Positions 1-5,020 of a stretch of 5,512 nt of DNA are shown in pieces. The DNA is from Spirochaetia bacterium (GTDB lineage Bacteria > Spirochaetota > Spirochaetia > Treponematales > Breznakiellaceae). Numbering within the stretch: the stretch's first letter is position 1; each line of letters starts with the position of its first letter. Below the pieces are notes generated by a model that was given only the letters and a program-made list of their open reading frames with translations, made no database searches and was not told the origin of the DNA. The DNA lies in the NCBI GenBank assembly GCA_026002595.1, contig BOBW01000102.1, forward strand, positions 1 through 5,512, read 5' to 3'. The translations under genes were made by a program, and so were the position numbers.

Positions 1-301
1 CCGTGGTTTCAAGGTCAAAAAAAAGAAGGTCCCGGGGATTCGCTTGCTCCGCAAGAGCGAGGTCGGGGATCAGGACGGGCAGGGCCGCGGGCAGTTCCGG
101 TGGGAGGGCCAGGGGGATATCCAGCAGCGTGGTGCGCTTGAGGGTTTGAAAACCGGCTTCAACAAAAGAGGAGCCGGCGATGAGCGGGGGAACCGGGGAT
201 GCGTCAGGCACAGGCTCTCCGCCGGGCTCCTCATCCCCAACCGCCAATTCTTTTTTGGTTTCCCGGATGCGCTGCAGCCGTGCGCGCAGATTTTGTCCCA
301 T
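1..301 (-). CDS. mrfB: MrfB/YprB-type DEDD 3'-5' exonuclease, N-terminal 100 codons (cut by window edge)
   Basis: The leftward frame opens with ATG at 301-299 and stays open for 100 codons to the window edge. It starts MGQNLRARLQRIRETKKE, a basic helix-like N terminus. A Pro/Gly/Glu-rich linker follows (about residues 21-45), then a segment GFQTLKRTTLLDIPL (about 50-64). The visible part ends with RDLLFFDLETT (90-100). FDLET is the Exo I motif of RNase H-like DEDD exonucleases, with D96 and E98 as expected metal ligands; the later acidic motifs lie outside the window. In B. subtilis YprB (MrfB) is encoded next to the helicase YprA (MrfA) and acts with it in repair of mitomycin C damage. Here the mrfA-like gene lies upstream on the same strand, which supports the call. 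The ATG is the first plausible start after an in-frame TAA, but no good ribosome site precedes it; a weak hairpin (309-314 with 323-328) lies there instead. An 8-T run encodes the FF just before the catalytic Asp. Family assignment is fairly sure; the function is inferred from the partner gene. Confidence 0.82.
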   Translation of the reverse strand, partial: MGQNLRARLQRIRETKKELAVGDEEPGGEPVPDASPVPPLIAGSSFVEAGFQTLKRTTLLDIPLALPPELPAALPVLIPDLALAEQANPRDLLFFDLETT

Positions 302-359
302 GGTGTATCTTTGCACACAGAGGCAAAGGATGACAATCTCCGTTTTTTATTCGTATTGA

Positions 360-428
360 AGGGGTCTAATACCCAAGAACCCACTTCCGCGGGGGAGCTT
401 TAGGGCAGTTAAAAGGTATTAGACCCCT
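360..428. repeat. Palindromic element with 14-base GGGGTCTAATACC-type arms
   Basis: AGGGGTCTAATACC at 360-373 is the exact reverse complement of GGTATTAGACCCCT at 415-428. The 41 bases between them include a GC-rich core around 386-400. The arms are unrelated to the AACCAC-type elements elsewhere in the window, so this is a different repeat family. In the transcript it could fold into a stem of 14 base pairs. There is no T-run next to either arm, so it is not a typical intrinsic terminator, although it could reduce or stabilise transcript passing from mrfA to mrfB. Whether it is repeated elsewhere in the genome cannot be seen here. Confidence 0.75.
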
Positions 429-457
429 GAATATAACCACCTTACGAGAACTACATA

Positions 458-718
458 CCTCGTCCTTTAGGCTAAACTTGACCACAAAATAAGAACGAAG
501 AATAATTAACCACAAAGGACCCCAGGGGGTCCGGGACACATCGAACCTTCGGTTCGCGAGCACAAAGGGAAGAGGATTCGAGAACTTTCGAATCTTTCCT
601 TCTTCCTTCGTGCTCTTTGTGCCCCGCCGTCCCTGGACGGCTTTGTGGTTATAAATTCTTCTTAAATATATGTAATTAGACTTTGAATTATGGGTCAAGT
701 TTAGCCTTTAGGGCGAGG
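458..718. repeat. Outer imperfect inverted repeat (26-base arms) enclosing an AACCAC element
   Basis: Arm 458-483 pairs with arm 693-718 in reverse complement at 23 of 26 positions. The inner 14 bases match perfectly (GGCTAAACTTGACC at 470-483 with GGTCAAGTTTAGCC at 693-706). Between them lie AT-rich shoulders and the smaller element at 508-650, so the whole 261-base unit is nested. It could be a single MITE-like element with multiple internal hairpins, or one repeat that took a second one as an insertion. No coding capacity was recognised. Confidence 0.7.
508..650. repeat. AACCAC-family palindromic element, copy 1 (intergenic)
   Basis: AACCACAAAG at 508-517 is the exact reverse complement of CTTTGTGGTT at 641-650, with a T before and an A after. 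Inside is a chain of smaller hairpins: GGACCCC/GGGGTCC (517-523 with 526-532), CGAACC/GGTTCG with a TTC loop (542-556), GATTCGA/TCGAATC (575-581 with 588-594) and CCGTCC/GGACGG (627-632 with 635-640). The 15 bases at 542-556 recur identically in copy 3 (3510-3524). The 25 bases at 534-558 recur inverted with two mismatches inside the rluA-type gene (5293-5317). This is the largest copy in the window. Confidence 0.85.
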
Positions 719-744
719 TTGTTGATTGCCATTGCCCCCGCCGG

Positions 745-3153
745 TCAGCACTGCCCTTTTAGGGCTTGCAAAAATTTCACGGTCCCCGCTTTGTTGCCGC
801 CGGGTCCCACGCAGGAAGGGCAGCCGGATTTGCAGGGGCAGCGCTCCACCGCCGCCAAGATTGAGCGGAAGAGTTCGGCAGTACGCCGGGCCAGGGCTTC
901 CGAGAGGCCGGTACCGCCGGGGTATTTATCGTAGATGTAGAGGGCGGGTATGCCGAAATGGGGGTCCCGGACCCGCTCCGCAAGCCCCAGATCACGGGGA
1001 TCGCAGAGGAGAAAAATCGGGGCGATAAGTTTAATCAAGGTGCCCGCGCCGGAAAGGACCGATCCGGTTTCTTCCTCGTCCATGGCGGCAAGTACCTTCC
1101 CCCCGGCGGTATCCGGCCCAAAGAGCAGGGCCAGGGCGCAGGTCTGCATCTCCTCCTCCGGGAGATCGATGTCCCCGTAGCCGATATTTTCCTGGGTGTG
1201 AAACCGTATCTTCTTGAACTTGGCAACCTGGGACCGGACCAGTACATCGCCGACCACACCGTTCGCCGCCGCAGTTTCCGATACCGCCGATGGCTGCGCC
1301 GCATCCACAGTATTACTATTACCGCAGATAAAAGATTCATCTTCTGACAGCACCTTGATGTCGGTTTTCACAAGGCCGTCGGTGTAGTAGTTTACCTCCG
1401 CTTCCCGGACCAGGCATTTCCGGTTGGCAATGTCCAGGGATTCCACCAGATACTGTCTGCCCCGGTGGATGTAGACGGCGTTGACAAAGATAAGCTCCTT
1501 GGCGCTGGGCCGGTCCATCTCGCCGATGACGGCATTGCGGCCCTTGGTGACATCGATGATCACCACATTGTCAGCCGTGGCGGACCGCAGGCTGATCCCC
1601 TCCGCCGGGAATGACCGGTCCGCCCAATGCCAGCGGGCGCCGGTATGGCGGACAATCCCTTCTTCCTCAAGGTATTCCAGCACATCCTGCGCCCCTTTTC
1701 CAAATGGCCCGATAAGCGGCGGGGTTTCACCCTTCCCTACTCCCAACTCCTCATTGGTAAAGGGCAGCTCAAAGGCGGCGCACTTGATGTGATCGGTTAA
1801 AATGTAGGGATTGTCCGGGTCGAGCCGTGCCTCCTCGGCGCTCTTGCGGAAGAACCATTCCGGGTCGTTCATGATGAACTGGTCCAGCGGAGAGGCGGAG
1901 GCCACAAAGACCGAGACCGAAGTCCCGCCCCGCCTGCCCGCGCGGCCGGACTGCTGCCAGAAACTGTTGAAAGAGCCGGGGAAGCCCGCCACCACCGACG
2001 CGTCAAGGCCGCCGATGTCGATGCCCAGTTCCAGGGCATTGGTGGACACCACCCCCTGAATGCTCCCCTCCCGCAGGCCCCGTTCTATTTCCCGCCGCTC
2101 ATTGGGCAGGAGCCCGCCCCGGTAGGCCTCAACCTTGATGCGGGAATTATCGGTATAAAGATTGGCCAAGTCTTCATTCACATAGGCGGCGGCAACCTCG
2201 GTCTTGACCCGGGAATGGGCAAAGAGGATGGTCTTGATCCCCGCCTTGAGGAAGGCCAGCATCCAGCGGCGGCTTTCGGTGACCACGCTGCGGCGTATGC
2301 CCTGCACCGCGTCCAGAAGGGGCGGATTGTAGAGGATGATCCGCTTCTCCCCTCGGGGCGCCCCGTTGTTGTCCACCAGCACAACTTCCTGCCCAATAAG
2401 GGCCTCGGAAAGTTCCTGCGGATTGGCGATGGTGGCGGAACAGAGAATGAACTGCGGCTTCGCCCCGTAAAAGGCGGCGATCCGGCGCAGACGGCGGATC
2501 ACGTCCGCCACATGGCTCCCCAGCACGCCTCGGTAGGCGTGGGCCTCATCAATAACGATGTACTTCAAACTGGAAAAAAACTTTATCCACTTGGGGTGAT
2601 TGGGCAGTATCCCCGCGTGGAGCATATCGGGATTGGAGATGATGATCCGCCCCGTGTCCCGCGCCGCCACCCGCAGACTCTCCGGGGTGTCCCCGTCATA
2701 TGTTGAGACTTTTATGGATAACCCTTCCGGGTGTGGAGTTTTGCCCTGGCAAAACTCCAAAGTTGAATGAATTGGTTTCACCAATTCATTCAACTCCGAT
2801 TGCTGATCCTGAGACAGGGCCTTGGTGGGGAACAGGTAGAGGCAGCGGGCTTTTTCGTCCCTGAGCAGGGCCTGGAGACAGGGCAGGTTATAGCAGAGGG
2901 TTTTCCCCGAAGCGGTGGGGGTTACCACCACCACGTTTTTCCCTGCCTGACACTGCTCCCAGACTTCAGCCTGATGGGTGTATATCTGCTCGATACCCCG
3001 GCGCTTTAAGGCGGCGGCAATACGATCGTCCAGACCTTTGGGGAACGGCGCATAACGGCCATCGGCGGCTTCCAAAACCCGTTCAAAGGCGATATGGGGG
3101 GCAAATTCAGGGCTTTTAAGGATTGATTCCAGACTTTCCTGTTGGTTTATCAC
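745..3153 (-). CDS. mrfA: MrfA/YprA-type DEAH-box DNA helicase with C-terminal DUF1998 zinc-binding domain
   Basis: This 802-residue protein is a superfamily 2 ATP-dependent DNA helicase. Visible motifs in order are THQ at 59-61, Walker A TPTASGKT (78-85), FPTKAL (motif Ia, 108-113), TYDGDTP (151-157), the DEAH box (202-205), SAT (239-241), FAHSR (311-315), STNALELGIDIG (370-381) and the arginine-finger motif QQSGRAGRRG (400-409). The C-terminal domain has YDKYPGGTGL (741-750) and four clustered cysteines (C772, C774, C778, C781) matching the zinc site of the MrfA/DUF1998 family. In B. subtilis MrfA works with the exonuclease MrfB in mitomycin-adduct repair; the mrfB-like gene lies downstream here. 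The start is GTG at 3153-3151, the first start after an in-frame stop. The protein is somewhat longer than the roughly 750-residue B. subtilis protein as I recall it. Extra stretches lie near residues 125-143, 470-488 and 605-640; the first coincides with two perfect DNA hairpins. Family call is firm; the repair role is inferred. Confidence 0.93.
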   Translation of the reverse strand: MINQQESLESILKSPEFAPHIAFERVLEAADGRYAPFPKGLDDRIAAALKRRGIEQIYTHQAEVWEQCQAGKNVVVVTPTASGKTLCYNLPCLQALLRDEKARCLYLFPTKALSQDQQSELNELVKPIHSTLEFCQGKTPHPEGLSIKVSTYDGDTPESLRVAARDTGRIIISNPDMLHAGILPNHPKWIKFFSSLKYIVIDEAHAYRGVLGSHVADVIRRLRRIAAFYGAKPQFILCSATIANPQELSEALIGQEVVLVDNNGAPRGEKRIILYNPPLLDAVQGIRRSVVTESRRWMLAFLKAGIKTILFAHSRVKTEVAAAYVNEDLANLYTDNSRIKVEAYRGGLLPNERREIERGLREGSIQGVVSTNALELGIDIGGLDASVVAGFPGSFNSFWQQSGRAGRRGGTSVSVFVASASPLDQFIMNDPEWFFRKSAEEARLDPDNPYILTDHIKCAAFELPFTNEELGVGKGETPPLIGPFGKGAQDVLEYLEEEGIVRHTGARWHWADRSFPAEGISLRSATADNVVIIDVTKGRNAVIGEMDRPSAKELIFVNAVYIHRGRQYLVESLDIANRKCLVREAEVNYYTDGLVKTDIKVLSEDESFICGNSNTVDAAQPSAVSETAAANGVVGDVLVRSQVAKFKKIRFHTQENIGYGDIDLPEEEMQTCALALLFGPDTAGGKVLAAMDEEETGSVLSGAGTLIKLIAPIFLLCDPRDLGLAERVRDPHFGIPALYIYDKYPGGTGLSEALARRTAELFRSILAAVERCPCKSGCPSCVGPGGNKAGTVKFLQALKGQC
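2734..2795 (-). repeat. Two perfect back-to-back hairpins inside the mrfA coding sequence
   Basis: Hairpin one: AGTTGAATGAATTGGT (2761-2776) and its exact reverse complement (2780-2795), a 16-base stem with a 3-base loop. Hairpin two: TGGAGTTTTGCC (2734-2745) and its exact reverse complement (2748-2759), a 12-base stem with a 2-base loop. They abut with one base between them (2760) and encode residues 120-140 of the helicase, between motif Ia and TYDGDTP. One arm of the first hairpin encodes the expected family residues ELNEL; the other arm, an inverted copy of the same bases, encodes PIHST, which does not look like family sequence. The reading frame stays open. Confidence 0.9.
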
Positions 3154-3170
3154 AAATTCATCTTACCCTC
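3150..3170 (-). promoter_or_regulatory. mrfA translation start region with an overlapping three-codon mini-ORF
   Basis: On the leftward strand a GAGGG ribosome-binding sequence (3170-3166) is followed 4 bases later by ATG AAT TTG TGA (3161-3150). The TGA overlaps the GTG (3153-3151) that opens the helicase frame. The distance from GAGGG to this GTG is 12 bases, which is long. The GTG is still the only reasonable start, because an in-frame TAA lies just upstream (3165-3163). Translation of the mini-ORF could hand ribosomes to the GTG by stop-start overlap, or the GTG may be initiated directly. Confidence 0.5.
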
Positions 3171-3271
3171 AAGAAAGAACAAAGGTAAAGGCAGGTGCTG
3201 CCAGGGCTCCTGCATTTATTTTTTCTCACTGCCAAATTTACTCAGAACCGCGATATTTCAGGAAAAAAAAA

Positions 3272-3359
3272 TAACCGCAAAGGCGACAAAGGCGCAGAAG
3301 GAAGAAAAAAGATACGAAACGGGGTATTTCCTTAGTCGCCTTCGGCGCCTTTGCGGTTA
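3272..3359. repeat. AACCGC-family palindromic element, copy 2
   Basis: TAACCGCAAAGGCG at 3272-3285 is the exact reverse complement of CGCCTTTGCGGTTA at 3346-3359, giving 14-base perfect terminal arms on an 88-base unit. The left half carries a tandem AAAGGCG-type motif (3279-3285, repeated as AAAGGCG at 3288-3294) followed by an AGAAGGAAGAAAAAAG purine run. The right half contains CGCCTTCGGCG (3338-3348). It resembles copies 1, 3 and 4 in its end structure (TAACCRC..., R = A or G) but uses GCG where the others use CAC or CGA, so it is a divergent subfamily member. Confidence 0.82.
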
Positions 3360-3490
3360 AATTTCTTCAAATTCCAATAATTTCTCAGAACCTGAAAGTA
3401 AATGCAATAGCCCTGAGGCGCTGCATGACAAACGCATGAAAGAATTTCTTAACCATCTGATCCCAAAAAAATGGATAAACTTAAGAATTT

Positions 3491-3583
3491 AACCACGAAC
3501 CACACGAAGCGAACCTTCGGTTCGAACACGAACATTTTGTGCAATTTTGTGCTTTTTTTGTGTGGTTTGTGTCGTTCGTGGTT
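3491..3583. repeat. AACCAC-family palindromic element, copy 3
   Basis: AACCACGAAC at 3491-3500 is the exact reverse complement of GTTCGTGGTT at 3574-3583. A second nested pair, AACCACAC (3498-3505) with GTGTGGTT (3560-3567), continues the stem. The left half holds the hairpin CGAACCTTCGGTTCG (3510-3524), identical to 542-556 in copy 1. The right half contains a near-tandem TTTTGTGC repeat (3536-3552). It lies about 60 bases upstream of the predicted glgC -35 box, so it is unlikely to be in the glgC transcript. Confidence 0.85.
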
Positions 3584-3643
3584 TAAATCTTTAGAAATTT
3601 TATCTTAATCAGCGAAAATTTTGGACGTTTTTAGAATAATCTA

Positions 3644-3672
3644 TCGACATATTAAGAATTTCCATTTATACT
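3644..3672 (+). promoter_or_regulatory. Predicted sigma-70-like promoter for glgC
   Basis: TCGACA (3644-3649, 5 of 6 to the -35 consensus) and TATACT (3667-3672, 5 of 6 to the -10 consensus) are separated by an ideal 17-base spacer. Transcription would start near 3679 and give a leader of about 48 bases before the glgC ATG at 3727. The surrounding DNA is AT-rich, which raises the chance of such matches, but spacing and position are both good. Confidence 0.6.
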
Positions 3673-3726
3673 AAATGAAGTATCATTTTATTTCATCTAC
3701 AATCTCAAAAGAGGAAGGGGGCAAGC

Positions 3727-5001
3727 ATGTCAGAAGTATTATCCATAGTGTTAGGCGGCGGCAAGGGAACCCGGCTATTTCCTTTAACCCAGGCGCGGGC
3801 AAAACCCGCGGTCCCCTTTGGGGGCAAATTCCGGCTGGTGGATATTCCCATTTCAAACTGTATCAACGCCGGCTTAAAGCAGATCTACATCCTGACCCAA
3901 TTCAACTCGGCGTCCCTCCACCTGCACCTGGCCCAGACCTATGTGTTTGACCACTTTACCAACGGCTTCGTGGAGATCCTGGCGGCGGAGCAGACCCCGG
4001 AACATTCAGGCTGGTACGAGGGCACCGCCGATGCGGTACGCAAAAATTTTCAGCATTTCAGGACCCAGAACCCATCTTACTACCTCATCCTCTCCGGGGA
4101 CCAGCTTTACCGGATGGATTTGGAAGATCTGTTGGAAAAGCACAAAAAATCCGGGGCGGCCATCACCATTGCCGCCACCACGGTAAAACGGGATGACGCC
4201 AGCCAGCTGGGTATCCTCAAGGTGGACAAGAACAACCGGATCACCTCATTCATGGAAAAACCGGGCTCCACCAAGGACATCAGCGATTTCAAAATCCCCG
4301 CGGAACTGCGGACCGACAAGAACCAAAAGGAAGACGGCTACCTGGCATCCATGGGTATCTATGTCTTTAACGCCCAGGCAATGGAAGACTGCCTTGCCAA
4401 TGAACTTTCAGACTTCGGCAAGGAGATAATTCCCGCGGCCATCAGCAAACTTAAGGTGAACGGTTATATCTTTAACGGCTATTGGGAAGATATCGGGACC
4501 ATCAAGAATTTCTATGAGGCCAATCTGGAACTGGCCACCCTTACGCCCCGGTTCGACTTTTACGATGAGGATCATCCCATCTATACCCACAGCCGCAGCC
4601 TGCCCCCCTCCAAGATAAATTTTGGCAACATGAACCAGTCCATTGCCGCCGAAGGCTGTATTATCAGCAACGCGGCAATTACCAACTCTATCGTTGGGGT
4701 ACGTTCCGTTATTGAATCCGGTTCGAGCCTGAACGGGGTGATTTACATGGGCGCCGACTTCTACGAAACCGATGCCCAGAAACAGGCCAATATCGAAGCC
4801 CGCATTCCCAATGTGGGGATCGGTAAAGGGGTCATCGTCAAGGGGGCCATCATCGACAAAAACGCCCGCATCGGCGACGGCTGCCGCATCGGCGTGGATG
4901 ACCTAAGCCGCACCGACGGCAACTTCGGCCACTACTACATCGTGGACGGCATCATCGTGATCCCGAAGAATACCATCCTGTATCCGGGAACGGTGATCTA
5001 A
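3727..5001 (+). CDS. glgC: Glucose-1-phosphate adenylyltransferase (ADP-glucose pyrophosphorylase)
   Basis: This 424-residue cytoplasmic enzyme makes ADP-glucose and pyrophosphate from ATP and glucose-1-phosphate, the first committed step of bacterial glycogen synthesis. The N-terminal nucleotidyltransferase fold shows LGGGKGTRLFPLT (9-21), RAKPAVPFGGKFRLVDIPISN (24-44; the family signature), WYEGTADAVR (96-105), SGDQLYRMD (123-131, with D125 as the likely metal ligand), FMEKPG (175-180, with K178 the glucose-1-phosphate-binding Lys) and WEDIGTI (253-259). The C-terminal part (about 300-424) has the hexapeptide-like pattern of a left-handed beta-helix (ISNAAITNSIVGVRSVIESG), used for tetramer assembly and allosteric control. 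Length is normal and no key residue appears lost. The start is ATG 3727, preceded by a strong AGGAAGGGGG ribosome site (3712-3721), and a predicted promoter lies at 3644-3672. The next gene begins 19 bases after its TAA on the same strand, suggesting one transcript. The effector type cannot be told from sequence alone. Confidence 0.96.
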   Translation: MSEVLSIVLGGGKGTRLFPLTQARAKPAVPFGGKFRLVDIPISNCINAGLKQIYILTQFNSASLHLHLAQTYVFDHFTNGFVEILAAEQTPEHSGWYEGTADAVRKNFQHFRTQNPSYYLILSGDQLYRMDLEDLLEKHKKSGAAITIAATTVKRDDASQLGILKVDKNNRITSFMEKPGSTKDISDFKIPAELRTDKNQKEDGYLASMGIYVFNAQAMEDCLANELSDFGKEIIPAAISKLKVNGYIFNGYWEDIGTIKNFYEANLELATLTPRFDFYDEDHPIYTHSRSLPPSKINFGNMNQSIAAEGCIISNAAITNSIVGVRSVIESGSSLNGVIYMGADFYETDAQKQANIEARIPNVGIGKGVIVKGAIIDKNARIGDGCRIGVDDLSRTDGNFGHYYIVDGIIVIPKNTILYPGTVI

Positions 5002-5020
5002 TCCGCCTGCATACCAGACC

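Larger units (their letters stand above)
302..744. other. Repeat-filled gap between mrfA and mrfB
   Basis: This 443-base stretch separates two leftward genes that are usually close neighbours. It contains no convincing gene; the open frames on both strands have no family resemblance and run through palindromic DNA. It consists almost entirely of two repeat units: a short palindrome at 360-428 and a larger nested inverted repeat at 458-718 enclosing an AACCAC...GTGGTT element at 508-650. A small stem (CTTTGC at 309-314 with GCAAAG at 323-328) lies just upstream of the mrfB start. I see no clear promoter for mrfB and no classic stem plus T-run terminator for mrfA. Confidence 0.7.
3154..3726. 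other. Divergent intergenic region between mrfA and glgC
   Basis: This 573-base AT-rich region separates two divergently transcribed genes and contains no supported gene. It holds the mrfA leader (3154 to about 3260), a palindromic element at 3272-3359, a 131-base AT-rich stretch (3360-3490) in which I recognise nothing, a second palindromic element at 3491-3583, and the glgC promoter and leader (about 3640-3726). No convincing promoter for mrfA was found. If the mrfA promoter lies close to the gene, the elements sit upstream of both promoters and may insulate the two transcripts. Confidence 0.7.

Noticed and set aside
366..698. Leftward 110-codon open frame in the mrfA-mrfB gap
   Set aside because: It runs through the palindromic repeats, resembles no family, and has no ribosome site or protein-like composition.
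3191..3229. GC-rich hairpin (GCAGG...CCTGC, 3191-3213) followed by a T-rich stretch, resembling a rightward terminator
   Set aside because: No rightward gene lies upstream of it, the stem is only about 5 base pairs, and the T-run is interrupted. It is more likely part of the mrfA leader.
3242..3394. Direct repeat TCAGAACC (3242-3249 and 3387-3394) around copy 2
   Set aside because: Neither copy abuts the element ends at 3272 and 3359, so it does not fit a target duplication.
508..3583. CRISPR array or tRNA genes suggested by the repeated short hairpins
   Set aside because: There is no regular repeat-spacer spacing, no cas gene, and no tRNA cloverleaf or CCA-adjacent structure; the hairpins belong to dispersed palindromic elements.
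3481..3661. Direct repeat TTAAGAATTT at 3481-3490 and 3652-3661 as a possible target-site duplication of copy 3
   Set aside because: The right copy is about 68 bases beyond the element's end and lies in the promoter spacer; a match of this kind in AT-rich DNA is likely chance.
3675..3950. Rightward 91-codon open frame starting upstream of glgC
   Set aside because: It overlaps the beginning of glgC in another frame, its start lies in the glgC leader next to the -10 box, and it reads through the glgC signature motifs out of frame.
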